Shown one piece after another: positions 35,401 through 50,200 of a DNA stretch of 64,000 nt. Positions within the stretch are counted from its first letter, which is position 1. The number at the start of each line of letters is the position of its first letter. The notes under the pieces were generated by a model. That model was not told the DNA's origin and ran no database searches. It saw only the letters and a program-made list of their open reading frames with translations. The position numbers and the translations under genes are program-made. This DNA comes from Dactylorhiza incarnata (taxonomy: Eukaryota; Streptophyta; Magnoliopsida; Asparagales; Orchidaceae): NCBI GenBank assembly GCA_033032865.1, contig JAWHQI010000329.1, positions 558,001 to 622,000 of the forward strand, given 5' to 3'.

Positions 35401-38400
35401 AATACATGACTATGAGTCTATGACATGCAATAGCACATATGAGAGAAAGGGGATGCATGTTATGCATAAACTGGATTAGTTACATGAAGTGAAGCCTAGA
35501 AAGATGAATTTCTATGAGCATCACGTTCATTACAAGGAATAACAGTGCAATTTACTATTGGTATTCATAACACCAAAGGTGTTTTAACTTTCGGGGAGCT
35601 TTCACACATCTCGAAAAGTGGATGTTGTTTATAACTTCTCTCATAATAATTATTGAAAATTTGGGTACATTTTATAAACAAGAATGAAGCATTTACAAAG
35701 CTTAAACTATGAAAAATCAAGATTGAAAAGGATACTTGAAGAACAATAAGAGTTTTTAAAACTTAATGGTTTGGAACATAGGTTTGGGCTTATTTAATGA
35801 GTATTGCAAGAATTAAGGCATAATGAGGCACCACACTCTGTGAAAGACTCAACAACAAAATGAAGTTGCAAAGCAGATGAATATAGTAATATTGAAGGGT
35901 TTGCTTTATGATCTCAAATATTGGTCTAGCCAAGATATTTTTGGATTAAGTACATACCTCGATTTCTCTTATTAATCGGTCCTCATCAACAACTACTGAT
36001 TCATAAACTATATTGAAGCATAGTATATAGCTCTCTCAGAGGCAGTGAAAGAAGTTATATGGTTGCATGATTTTGTGAACAGTGTTAGTGTTCAGCTCAA
36101 TCTCAACAATGTACTGTGATAGTCAGAGTGCAATGCAATACATTTGAACAAAAAACAAATATTTCACGATAGAATGAAGCACATCAATGTGAAATATTAT
36201 TTTCTTCAGGATCTTGTTTGGGAAGGTAATAGCTTGGTTTAAAAAGTCATCACGGTAAAGAACCCGACAGATATGTTGACAAAACGTATTCTAATAGAGA
36301 AGTTCAAGCATTATTTTGATGTTATTATATGTTGTAGATGAGCTTGAAGGATCTAAGCGGAGGGGGCGATTGAAGTTTTTTAAATGAATGTGTGACGTGG
36401 GAAATAAAGCCGGGATGGAGATTTATCAATTGTCTTGAATTCTATGGTTTGAACAAGTTCAAGGGCAGCTTGGAATGCTGAAGGTGTTGGGTAAGATTAA
36501 TTCGCTACAGGTAGTAAGTTCATTCTCTGTTGGAGTCGATTGCGACTATTAAGACCCCATGAAGCATAGCGAATAGGAAATGTCCAGGGTTTCAGAGAAC
36601 AGAGGGGAGATCTGATCCAACGAGGCAGATCAATTGCATTCGCCAATGGTGAGTAGTCTTGAGAGGGGCGGCACAGGGAGTCGGAGAAAAGGAGTCACAG
36701 CTGGGGAGGGAAGGTTCTTGTTTATCGTTTTTTCGTGTAGTCTTAAGAAGGAGAAGAAGAAGGGTCATCATTTTTTGTTTCCTCAATGCATCTACAAGTT
36801 CATGGACCCATGGTTCTCTCAATGCATTTGAGAGGAGGATGGAGGTTTGAGTTGGCTTTGGGTTTTGAAAGTTAAATCAATATATACAATCTCCAATCTC
36901 CTTGTCATATAAGGATATGTTGTGTTTATCGTGTGCACGTGGATTAATCACATTGGTTAATCAAATCACGTGAATATTAGATGTTGTTTTTCTACCGTGT
37001 TTTCTGCACTTACTATAATTGCACCAAATGGCATAGTTTTACAGTAATACACACAGGCACACGCAAACACATGACGTCATATTGTAAAAATGGCTTAGAT
37101 CCTCCAGCTAAAAATCCATGTTAAGAAAGGAAGTAAAAAATAAAGCATTTTTCATACAAAAATTATAGGTTGATAATGAAGATTCTATATCCTTCATTTT
37201 TAGGGTGCATTGTCACTTCCAATTGTTCTTTTTATTCATGGTTTTCTTATTCATTAAATCATTAAACCGTAATCATAAATAAAGATCCTCTCTAAAGCAT
37301 TTAACAATCACCTGGTTCAATGACTCCTGCATAAGGCGAAGATGGGACAAAACATCTATAGAATGATCGTGAATGCTGGGTCCAGGTTCGATTAAAGAAT
37401 CTGAGGTGAAAGAGTCAAATACATGTGAGAATGAACCGGATGCTGGAGAAAGATCTTCTTTACTTCTATTTAATTTTATACCTGAAGATAACAATGAATT
37501 TGTACCATCGGTGGAAGAATCTTTTGAAACCACATCTTTCTTTATTGTGTTTTCAACTGATTCCTTGCTTGCACTCGAAGTCACATCTAATTTTCCAGAA
37601 AAAGTCTTGCCCATGGTATGACTTCCCTCTAGATTGCGATCTTCTGTTTTAAAGGCCTTCCTGTTATCAAAGTTAGATGGTTCACTATGAGGCTCATCAA
37701 CCAATTTCCCCTGTTCTGCAAGATCATCTTGAGGCTCTTTTACAGAATTAGAATAATCATGCTTGATCAAAGCGCTATCACCGGAAACTTTGTAATCTAC
37801 CTGGTCCATACAATTTTTATCACTTATCATCTTAGAGTCTGACTCTTGACTTTGAAGTGTATAAATAGGAAAATTGCTTTCAGTGGCAGGAACAACACCG
37901 GACAATATTTCCAATGGAGTTACCAACTGTGTTGATTTTCCATCAGGCTTGAACAATACATGGGAATTCGGCACCATAGAAATAGAATCCGTTACGGCCT
38001 TGTTTTTTTCCTTACCAGAGTTTTCTCCTACTGGAGGAACATCAGGAGCTTTTGTTACTACAGCATCCAATGTTTTGTCTACTGTATAATCATGGCCCTG
38101 GTGATCAACACTGTGTGAATTTCCTTGCTCATCAGCACCAGAGGCAACCTTCTCAGACAAATCCAGATTCAGTTGAAGGGAGGAAGATGCAACATCAGCA
38201 GTGATTTTATCAGCAGTTGAGAGTAAAGGAGCAGAAAGAGCTGGTTCAACATTTGAAGGAGTAAGATTATGAACAAAAGTAGCCTCTGAGATGCCTGAAA
38301 CTGCCTGGTGTTTGTGTTTGTCAATTTTAGAGAGGTCTACCTGAAGAGGTTTTGGTGAGGAAACTGTAAGAGGTACATCACAAACTGTAGCTCCAGAAGA

Positions 38401-41113
38401 GGAATGAGGAAGAGAGAATCCTTCTGAAACGTGACCATCATAAACAGAAGTAGAATACTTTTCCAACCCCTCACTTTCAACAGGTGCGGGCAAGCACTGT
38501 GATAAATCCAATGCATACTGCTGAATAGCCTGTGTCTGGACACAATAAATTTGAATAATCTGTTCTGCATCAGAAAAGCAATCACTTGTTCCCGTGAAAC
38601 TCAGTATAGGCATTGTAACAGTAAAATCTGCTATGTAGTCCATACGGGTTGAAGCTGGATTTGGGCCATAATCCACATGTACAGCATATATGGCATTTTT
38701 CTTTGCATTTGCAAGTAATATAAGACTTGCCCGAGATAATACCACAAATTGATTGAAAAATGCCTTCTCAAACCTGGGTTCTGTGGAACTTCTCAAATCT
38801 AAGGTCTGATTGCATTTCCATGATTCACTATCACTTGGCAAAAGCCACCCCTCTTCACTGGCAGAAACCCAGATTTTCAGCTCTCTGTTAAAAGGGCCCT
38901 ACAATAAACAATCCACATGAAAATCTGGAAAAAGATCATATTGCTACAGATCATTATATTCTTCAAATTGCTCAACATAAGTTCGACTGCATCATGTCTT
39001 GTAGAAGTATATCATTCTTGTTTTGAAGCGAAAAGTTATAATATTTTTTTCTTCACCTTAATTCTTCTTGTAAGGCTGCACGTACAGTAAATGCAATTTT
39101 TTAATATGTACATGGTTTCAAGGATTTAGGGTTTAGTCACTAGGCATGTTAAACGGGGGAGGGGTAGACCAATAAAGACTTGGAATGAAACTATAAGGAA
39201 AGACATGATGTACTTAGGCATTAGTGAGACTATGACTAAAGATAGGGCACAATGGCGACAAAGGATCCATATAGCCGACCCCACTATAGTGGGATAAAGG
39301 CTTGAGTGTTGTTGTTGTGTGTACATGGTTTCAAGCTAATAGCATCTAGCATATTGAAACAATCATTTAATAGCCAAGAGTGAAAATTGCAAGAACAGTT
39401 TCAATTACATCTATTTGATATGAATATATAATGTAATGATTATTATTGTTGTAAAGATGAATATTTTAACTCTATTATTTTTCATTATAGTTGGAAAAAA
39501 TGGTGAAGACTATCATTAATTTACTCAAAAGACAAAATGGGCCACATAAGTAAAAAAGACAACCATACATACAATAATAATATCTAAATAAAAAGTCTCA
39601 ATTGGTGCAGGAGGACGACAATGATGATTTGCACCAACATCTTGTCTTCTATGAACTGTTACCCAATCCATGTAAATCAGGTCATGAATTCACCACCTAA
39701 GTTCAACTCGTCATAAAACACTTTGTAATAACGATTGGATGATATACTAGCTAGTTGGATAAGGTATGAAGCATTTAAGCAAAACATCTCAAAATTAGAA
39801 TCAAATCCAGCAGCAGGTTTAAAGAGAAACACTTAGACAGCATAACGCAGTTACAACAATTATGTGTTATTTATGATTGCAAGAGAAAAAATGCATTTGT
39901 TAAAAGAATCATGAAGATTGCTTACTCCACCTATTAAAAATCTTTATGATTGCAATAGCAAAATATTAGCACATGCCTAAAGGGGATTAAGCATGAAAAT
40001 GTAAGGGGCCATACCGTAGTTACAAGAATTATGTGATCAGGACGCTCAGGCGATGTCATGAAGGCAGCAGAGTTAACAGGTTGATTGTCATGTGGAGTTA
40101 GAGTGGCAATCGGTATCGCCTTGCGATCTTCCCAAATCTTAATCTGTTGTATGAGTTTCAGACATAATATTAGTGATTTGGATACAAGTCCTGATAATTG
40201 AACAAAGCATTTTAACCACAATAAAAACCATTACTTAACACCAATCAAACTCTAAACATAATTGTTAGCGCCTCTTTTTGCAGCCAACTAAAGGATACTG
40301 TAGTAAAACTTAAAGAAACATCATATAGACCATACCAGAATTGTTACTATTGAAATTTTACTAGTGGATACCATGATGGGGATCATTGATCATCATCAGT
40401 CGAGGATCATTTAATATCGTCACCGGACAATCGAACCCGTAATTGCTATGTATTTTTGATATTTCTATGTATTTTTATTTCTTTTTCTGGATTTCATTAT
40501 TAGAGTTTCACTCAGATATTATGATTGGGCGATCAGAACCATTCATATGTTTGCCCTATGTCTTGTTCTCTAAATATACATGACAGGGGATCGTTTGGCG
40601 CTATTGAAGGTTTGGAGTATTTTTTTCAAACCGTTTAGCCATTCGATAATACCAAAGCCTAAGTTTTCCACTTGCCACCGCTGCCTCCTACCTTGGCCCG
40701 TCCACCACCAGACAACCGCCCATCCACCCTATCCGCAAAGTTCCAGCCGCAAAGCATCTCCACATTATCAGCTGCCCCTCCACCCTCTCTGCAAAGCTCC
40801 AGCCACAAGCCCACAACGCATCTCGATATTGTCGGCCTCTGTGCACCCCCACCACCTTGTTGTTCCCAAACAATCGCCCCTCCACCCTCACATCAAAGCT
40901 CCAGTCGCAGCCCATCTCCCCACCGTCAATCTCCAAATACCCCATCACCATATTGCCCACCACCAGTTGCACCTATCACCCACAGTCACACCATCAGTCA
41001 ACCAACAATATTTGCTTCCCCACCGCCAACTTACATCCTACTACCCTTCCTATTCCTCACCGCAACCCCTCCATCGATGGTCTCTCATCTCTTTTCCACC
41101 CATCATACAACAG

Positions 41114-41209
<96 letters not shown>

Positions 41210-44200
41210 CAACCCCTCTCCACCATGGATTTCCATCGGTACTCCCCTCACGATGTTGCTTCCTTCTCATACTGCAGATCACCGTAGAATCTCCACCATT
41301 CCATTGTCACATCATTGAGTTCCCCTATGTTTATGTGAGTTTTTATTTTGAGTTTTGTATCTTTTTCTCATTGTATGATTGAACATCATATGATTACTGA
41401 TATTTGATTTTAGTTATTTGTCTCAAAAAAATGGGAGTTGCGGAGATAAGAATGCTTAGGTGGATGTGTGATCACACGAGACTGGATAAAATTAGGAATG
41501 AATGTATCAGGGATAAGACAGGAGTGGCACCAATTGTAGAGAAGATGTGAGAAGCTCGCTTAAGTTGGTTTGGACATGTACATAGGAGACCATTAGAGGC
41601 ACCTGTTAGGCGTTGTGAGAGTTTAATCACTAGATATGTTAAACGGGGGAGGGGTAGACCAAAAAAGACTTGGAATGAAACTATATGGAAAGATATGCTG
41701 TACTTAGGCATTAGTGAGGCTATGATTAAAGATAGGGCGCAATGGCGACAAAGGATCCATATAGCCGACCCCACTATGGTGGGATAAAGGCTTGAGTGTT
41801 GTTGTTGTTACTGCTGTCTCTTTGAATCCTACGAATTGCAAGGATTAATTCACATTGAATTTAACTAGAGTGCTTTCATCAAGCACGAATTTTAATTTAT
41901 AAATTTTCTTTACAACATTTATTATCAATCGCGGTTGTCTTGTGCTATTTGAATAAATTCATTATTGTTGCAATCTATTATCAGATATTGGTCTTCATCG
42001 CCTCATATTACATTGCATCATTTTAGATTCATTAGTCGTTGCTTCCTTCTCATACTGCAGATCACCGTAGAATCTCCACCATTCCATTGTCACATCATTG
42101 AGTTCCCCTATGTTTATGTGAGTTTTTATTTTGAGTTTTGTATCTTTTTCTCATTGTACGATTGAACATCATATGATTACTGATATTTGATTTTAGTTAT
42201 TTGTCTCAAAAAAAAGGGAGTTGCGGAGATAAGAATGCTTAGGTGGATGTGTGATCACACGAGACTGGATAAAATTAGGAATGAATGTATCAGGGATAAG
42301 ACAGGAGTGGCACCAATTGTAGAGAAGATGTGAGAAGCTCGCTTAAGTTGGTTTGGACATGTACATAGGAGACCATTAGAGGCACCTGTTAGGCGTTGTG
42401 AGAGTTTAATCACTAGATATGTTAAACGGGGGAGGGGTAGACCAAAAAAGACTTGGAATGAAACTATATGGAAAGATATGTTGTACTTAGGCATTAGTGA
42501 GGCTATGATTAAAGATAGGGCGCAATGGCGACAAAGGATCCATATAGCCGACCCCACTATGGTGGGATAAAGGCTTGAGTGTTGTTGTTGTTACTGCTGT
42601 CTCTTTGAATCCTACGAATTGCAAGGATTAATTCACATTGAATTTAACTAGAGTGCTTTCATCAAGCACGAATTTTAATTTATAAATTTTCTTTACAACA
42701 TTTATTATCAATCGCGGTTGTCTTGTGCTATTTGAATAAATTCATTATTGTTGCAATCTATTATCAGATATTGGTCTTCATCGCCTCATATTACATTGCA
42801 TCATTTTAGATTCATTAGTCGTGTCATACCCATCACTTCACCCTTAGATTTTTGGTAGGTCAATACCGCATTCTCAATATTACCCTGCATCAAAGTTGAT
42901 ATCAGAGCCAGATTAGGGCCGCGTTTATGCTTCATAGTTGTATGATCTATAGGAGACTCATGACAGGTCTGAATCACATAGATGATCAGGCGACTAGTTT
43001 GAAAGCAAAGATATTTGTAGCTAATTTACAACAAAAAAATTATTAGACCGCTTTAATCAGATGGATGTCGTTTGGATGGTTTAAGCAACCAATTGGGAGC
43101 ACTGACCACTAGGGTTGATGATATGAATATCATCAGAAACTGAGGAAGGAAACATACGGAACATACAAATTTTATTTTAAATGCTATTAAGATGAATTTA
43201 ATATCTAGCAACCATATAATCACAAGGTACACTAAATTTCTATAAACAGACAAACCTAGAGCTGTCATATGCCATTTAAAATGCAAACCTTTCCATCCAT
43301 CGACGCTGAAACCAACCGAGTTGTCATCCACTGGGACATGGAAACGTCTGTAATCTCTCCATCATGTTTACCAACAAGTTGCACTCCATCAATAGGTTTG
43401 TCGATAGGACATCTAACTGGTTCCTCTGCTGAAAACTGTCCAATTCTACCAAGCTTCATTGTATCAACTTTTAGCAAATAATTCCCAACCCCAACAACTA
43501 AAACTTCCTGCGAAATATTCATCGAAAGTGAAAGGAACGTACACATGTACTTCCACATTAACAGCAGTAAAATGGCATACTAGAAAATGAAATATATATC
43601 CAAGAAGTTACTTGTTTATGAGGGTGCCAACAAACTCGTGGATGATAAGATTCTCCTTCCCCCGCACCAATAACTTGTATAGCTAAGACAATTTTCCCGG
43701 TTATCTGAGGCTTACTATCCTCATCAAAATCCTCATTTATCTTCCACACAAAAAGCCTGCCGTCTGTACTTGCACTGAGAAAGAAATTATATTAGTGCAT
43801 GATTAAGGAATAAAGGAGGAGAAAAATGAAGGATAAAAGAGAAGAAACCTGGCCAACAATGGAACATCTTCAGCAAAGAAAGCCATGTCGGTAACTTTCT
43901 GGAAAGTTTTAATGATATCAGGAAATGATAAGGCACATGAATTTAACAAATTGTAAACTGCTATAGTGCCACATAAACACTAACAATTACAAAAGAGGTG
44001 TTGAAAATAAAGGATCATCTGAGTTAGTAACACACTAAACTGTAACAAGAAAACAAAACTTAAAATCATTTGCAAAAAGAAAAGATATGCAAGTGTGCCA
44101 TGAACAAATCACTAAAATAGGCCTGGACATAGCAGATCTAAAAAGTTGTAAGCTTTTAAAAGGATGTATGGCATTATAATAATGCCTGAAATAGCTGGTT

Positions 44201-47200
44201 AAGACATTAATATCAATTACTAGTCAGTAGTCACTATTGCTATTAAAGTCAGAGAGGAGGGTAACCATATATAAATGGTCAGGTTGCTTCCATTATCAGC
44301 AAGGAGAGGATAGATTCAAATTACACAGAAAACACCTATATGAGTTCAGATATACGGCGAATTACAAAAACTCCTCAGAAGAGCCTGCATTTGTAAGAGC
44401 CGCATCTGCAGATTGCATGCATTTTATTACCATCAAAGAGCTCACAAGCACCAGTGGGACATCATTTGGCACAATGAATATACCAAATGGTGCAGCAAGA
44501 ATCTCACTCAAGCACGCACGCGCATACACATATTACATTTATCTGTCATACTAATGATTATTATGCAAAGAAGGATGGAATTTCCCGTCCTTCCAAATTT
44601 AAACTAAATAGCTCGGAGCTGTGAGATTTTGCTCTGCTAACCTTGCCTAAGAATCATTAGATCTCACATCATTCAATATACTGTTCTTCTAAAAAAAAAA
44701 AATTTAACAGTGCAAATTTTATGAATTTTTTTAGCATGTATCTAACACAAGCCTGTCTAAAGGCTATTACCAAATATTAATGATTCCGGAAATTCGTATA
44801 GGTTCTTCAACTCTTGTATTTAGTGAAGTTATAATGGCATGGGGAAGTATTTTTGAAGTATTATGACATAATATAACATTTCAAGGAACATGAAAGTTAA
44901 TTTTATAAAGTGCAATGATGCGGGCTAAATTGCATGGATCAAATTTAGAACTCGAGCAAGTCTACAAACAAACTCGATCAAACTAACATTTCAAGGAACA
45001 TGAAAGCTAATTTTATAAAGTGCAATGATGCGGGCTAAATTGCATGGATCAAATCTAGAACTCGAGCAAGTCTACAAACAACTCGATCAAACCTAGAACT
45101 CGGCCAAGTCTGCTAACTGATTAACTCGATCCAATTTAGATTCATAAGCAAGCCTAAAAATTTGATTTGAGCAAAAAACAGATCAAATTTCAATATATTT
45201 TTTATCTCCTAAAAAAAATTCCTGCCACTATGGTTTAGGATGCTAAGGAGGACGCCACTACTACGGAAAAGGTCACCTAAGGGTTGCTAAAAGCATGGCT
45301 TGTTGAATCCTAGGTCGAAAGAGAGCAATGCTTAAATTTTTCATTCAATACCAAAACTATGGTTACGAGAGGTCAGGGGCTCTATTTATAGAAAAAGTCG
45401 AATCAGGAAACAAGCCAAAAATAATAAAAAAATGCAAATAAACCAAAACAACTCAATTAATTTAAGTTAGTCGAATTGAATTTCTAATATGTGTTGGGAA
45501 TCATTTCAGAGCCTTATTTTCCAAAGTTTTTGCGAGTTATGCTTAAAGTTCTATTATTGAGGGATACCTTGTGAAGCAATGGCAGTAAACCCTAGTTCTT
45601 CAAAAGGAAAAGGAAAGTGAGTTTTCATCTTTTAAACTATGCTTTATTTTCTAAAGATTAAATTCTGCTATATAAAAGGAGTATGAATGAAAAAGGGACA
45701 TTTTGGTAAAGGAATGTTGAAGCAGGACAAATATAATGTGTGATAAAAGTGGAATCTAATGATTGTGCATTAAAGGCATATAGTGGGGAATCTAAGATGA
45801 TACAATGGCAAGCAATTATCCGATAGGTAATTAACAATAAATTGTGAAATTAATAAAAAACTCCCTATTCACTCAAAATCAAGATTTGAACACTAAGGGA
45901 GTTAGTAATATGATTAAGAGTGTTTCAATTAAATGTTAAATAAATTCACAAATAAAACAATTAATGTGCAAACAGGTACGAATTAACATCTCAAATCATA
46001 TGTTTGTTCATAAAATATACAACAATAAGTAATATTGACTTCAAACAAGAGCTTACATAAGCAATATGAGTCATGGAACGTACTATATTGCTGATTTCTA
46101 GGTCTGGACAGCAGCCCTGAGGCAATTAGGTGCAGATTTTAGAGACTGGATGAGTGTAGGGAAGATTGGAGGGCTCCGGTGAGTAATATGAGTGGCTGGA
46201 AGGGGCTGATTGAGTTCTGGGTGGTGTTTTGGAGTAATTGGAATGGCCGCAAGGGCTGTAAAGCAGGGAGAGGGTGCTGGGCAGAGGTTCCGGAGGCTGG
46301 AATTGGCTTACAGATCATAATTCTGGGCTGGGCGCGGGAACAAATGTGTGTGTGTGGGGGGGGGGGGGGGGGGGCAGCAGTTTATATGTTCTATAATTAA
46401 TGAGGGTTGTTTTCGATGTTCTGGAGGGAGAAGAAGTGGGGGCTGCAGGTGGTTAGAACTGTAGGAGTGCATGGTCTTAGCACGGAGTTGGTATGGATAA
46501 TGGGGGAGAAGGCTAGTATAGATGTTATAGGAATAGTGGGATGCAGTTATGGGGTTTATCTCCAGAAATTAGAGAGGAATTAGTAGGGAAGGATGGAGGT
46601 TGTGATGGTTATGGGCGGTTAAGGAGTAGTTGTGGAGAAGTGGAGGTGGTTACTAGGTAGTTATTGGAGAGTGGGTAAAGTAGTGGAGGAAGGGAGACCG
46701 GCCAAGGCATTGGCCGGAGGTGGTGGTGGTGGTGGTGGGAAAGGAGATTTGGGCGGTTAAGGCAATTTGTGATGGTTGTAGATAGTTTTGGGTGGTTATG
46801 AGTGGGAAGGTAGTTATGGGTGATGGGAGGAATGTTGCCTTAGCTTCGGCACCAGGGATCCATGGATTTGGCACCGTGGGATAACCACGAGAGCCCGGAT
46901 TTTCTGTCCAAAATATGTCATCCTGAAAATCAACTTCTAAACCTCTATTTATAAACTTACAACTCACTGCGGACAATCAAGATTGTCCGGAACATAAATC
47001 CACTAATTTTACATGAAATTAAAAATATTTTTCTGTTTCTCTGAACGCAAGTACCCGCTCAGATTGTATATACAACGATCATATCTTCGCCTTCTGTGTA
47101 TATAGACTAGTGCGGGTTCCGGTAATCGGTCCACCCTCCATCTGTGACCTCATCAAATTCACGCGGCTTTAGAGCATTCATCTCCGATGAATGAAGATGA

Positions 47201-50200
47201 TCATACCCTCCACAAAGCTCAAGGGTAAGTAAGTCGAGCTCCTCTCGCGCCACCCAAGAATCATCATTAGTCAGTCTCTCCTTCCAATGACCCAAGTATT
47301 GTAATGTAAGGTAGTCTGGTGTCACTGAAATGTCAGTTCACAATCTTTATTATGCTCTCGGTGGAAGGGTGTATACTCTCAGGTGTCGAAAGGGGAACAG
47401 GTATTGAAGTTGGAACTTGTGAGTCCTATTCTTATCATGGCATCGCCTAGGCGTCGCCTAGGCGTCCAGTCGGCCGATTGAAAACAAGGCGAAGGCCGCC
47501 TTAATTTTTTTTTTAAAATTAAGGGTATAGACAACGGTTTATATATAAACCGTTGTCTATACTCTAATAGACAACGGTTTATAATTATATATAAACCGTT
47601 GTCTATTGTATCATTCCGTATGCAATAGACATTGGTTTATATATAAACCGTTGTCTATTGTAACATTATGTGTACAATAGACAGCGGTTTATATATAAAC
47701 CGTTGTTTATTGCACACAAAATATTGGAATAGACAGCGGTTTATATATAAACCGTTGTCGAATATGGATATAAGCGATAGAATTTACCCCGACTTTTTAC
47801 TTTTTACCGTCGCTGGATCGTTGTTGCTCTGTGCGAAAACCCTGAAGGCGATTTCTCCTCGACAAGTCGACATCTTCCTCTGGTTCGTTTTTACGTTTTT
47901 TTTTCTTGCTCTTCTAATTTCTAAGTTGAGTGGTATAATTTCTATGTTGAATGGTATAATTTCTATGTTGAATGGTATAATTTCTATGTTGAATGGTATA
48001 ATTTCTATGTTGAATGATCATTTCATATTTACGGAATTTACCTACTTCCTAGTTCCTACTGCTTCTATAGTTCTGTATTTATATGTGTGATTGACTTAAT
48101 GTGTGGTAGACTAGTATTACCTCAATATCATTGCGGTTTTGTATGAATTTTGTTTAGGTTTTTTGGATGGTTTAGGTTTTTTTTAGGGTTTTCTTATTAC
48201 AGGAAAATGACTGATAAAGGATCCTCATCAAAGTCAACAAGAGGCTTCACTAAAATGATGAGATTGAATAAGCTTAGAGCTGAGGGGAAGAAATTTTTTA
48301 TTTCTGTTAATGATGATGGCCACATTATTCCGGGGCCTGAGTCTAATTGGTTCTCTTGTGAGGATTTATGTTTCAATCACATGTGCTAGATGGAAGGAAG
48401 TTGATAAAGAAATTAAAGATCGAATATGGGAATAAGTAAATGTACGTAATTTTGTTATTAGTGATTAGATAACTGTGTTTTTTTAGTTATTTATTAATAA
48501 TATTGTCTATTGTTTTCAGAATTATTTTGATAATGTTGATGGTGTTCGTCATGAATTAAAGAAAAGCATGGGTGAAAGTTGAAGGTCGTGGAAATCCAAA
48601 CTTTATGTACATTGCGTAAAGGATGTTGATTTGGAACATCATTACAATGTTCCAGTCAAGTATAATTTTATAGCTCCTGAAGATTAGAAAATTTTTGTCG
48701 GCAATCGCACCACTCCAGAATCTATGGTTATATGTTCTTAAAAAAATCAATGTTTTTTAGTATTTGCTAACTTTGTAAACATTATACTCTAAGTATTAAC
48801 AAATATTTATGTGTAGGAGAAAAGTAAACTTAATACAGAGAGAGCAAAAGCACAGAAGTCGTTTCATACTACTTCCAGAATGAGTTATTCTGGATTAGAA
48901 AAAAGGATGGTATTAGTATCTAGTTCTCTACTTCTCTCTCGTATATTTTGTTTTAAAAATTTATTTTCTCAATAATTTAAATGATAATTTATTTGCATTT
49001 TATTGTCAAGATTGAACAAGATGCAAATGCACCAATTTTACGTGCGGAGTTATGGAAAGCCGGTCACAAAAGAAAGACTGGTGAATACATTAGTCAGGAT
49101 GCAGCTGATTTGGCAGCTAAAATTGTATGTTTAAATTATCATTTCATCATTTGTAAATTTTCATTTCTTCGTTTGCATTAATATTTATTGATTTCACTTA
49201 GAATGAGGTCTCGAGCCAAGAGTCTCAGTCTGCTGCAACAATGTCACAGGGAAGAGATGACATCCTTGCATATATTTTAGGCAAGGAACATCCGGGCAGA
49301 GTAAGAGCTGGTGGCAAGTTTTCCACTATTACAAGTTTTTTCAAGAATGATAAGCGGAAGGAGAGAACAATAGCTCATATTGAAGATGTGGAATCTATTG
49401 TTCAAGAAAAATTGAGCCAGCAACAAGAGTTATGGAGGCAAGAACAACAACAAGAGCATCAAGCCTATGCGATTCAACTCTACCAACAACAACAACATGA
49501 GCAGGCCTTTCAGAGCCAACTCTACCAACAACAACAAGCGCATCAAGCAGAGATGGCTAGCATGAAAATCAAATCGATGAACTTATGCGCATGTTTGGTG
49601 CTAGAACTGAAACATCTCAAAACATGTCTCAGGTATTATTATGTATTCATGTTTAATTATTTATACTTTTATGAAATATCATGTTATCTTTATACTTTTA
49701 TTTATAGTTAACTTGTTATTTTTGGTTTGTCAGCAGGCACTTGTATTAGCGTCACAAGGGTCTGAAACATCACATCAACCTGAAACGTCACATCAGCCTG
49801 AAACATCACATAGGTGTTTACCGTCTTCGGTATTATAAATTTATAATTATTATTTTTTATTTTTATGTAATTAATATTTTTGCCCGAAATACTAAATACT
49901 AATTATTTTTAATTCCACAGAATGCAAATGATGTTATTGTCATGTTACCCAATTTCATTACTACGATGGAGAAACAGAAAAAATAATAACTCTGGTATTA
50001 CATCCAAATGTATTTGGAACTGAAGAATCAACATGTACATACTTTGAAGTTTCAGAGTTGTTTGATTTTCTTAATATGGAAAAAATTGGAGTTAATATCA
50101 TATTATCATGTATTGGGTGAGTAATGATTATCAAATATTACAAACCTAAGATTTTTAGTTAATATATATATTGATTATGAATTTACATATTTTTTACAGG

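Larger units (their letters stand above)
41255..42820 (+). repeat. 783-bp direct tandem duplication
   Basis: Unit 1 is 41255-42037 and unit 2 is 42038-42820, both starting GTTGCTTCCTTCTCATACTG. By eye they differ at about three positions (TGTATG/TGTACG, AATGGG/AAAGGG, ATGCTG/ATGTTG). Each unit includes a LINE tail. The junction shares GTCGT-like microhomology. Confidence 0.95.
40144..43288 (-). other. VCS intron 4, repeat-filled
   Basis: The 3145-bp intron holds a C-rich pyrimidine block (40660-41113), a 95-bp poly-C tract, a 783-bp tandem duplication with LINE tails, and near 42897 TTGATATCAGAGCC, like a degenerate primer-binding site. That motif suggests the duplicated block lies in or next to an LTR. 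Confidence 0.7.

Noticed and set aside
36592..36850. Overlapping small frames on both strands
   Set aside because: No motif, no conserved start context, and they lie in intron sequence.
40580..41382. Pro-rich open frames of 235 and 236 codons across the poly-C tract
   Set aside because: They are read through a homopolymer and C-rich low-complexity DNA inside VCS intron 4, with no conserved motif.
44237..44607. 105-codon and 64-codon frames in intron 1
   Set aside because: No similarity to a known family and no splice context; short frames are expected by chance.
47526..47765. Regular palindromic repeats with spacers that could be taken for a CRISPR array
   Set aside because: The repeats are perfect hairpins with related spacers at a transposon end, in plant DNA, with no cas genes.
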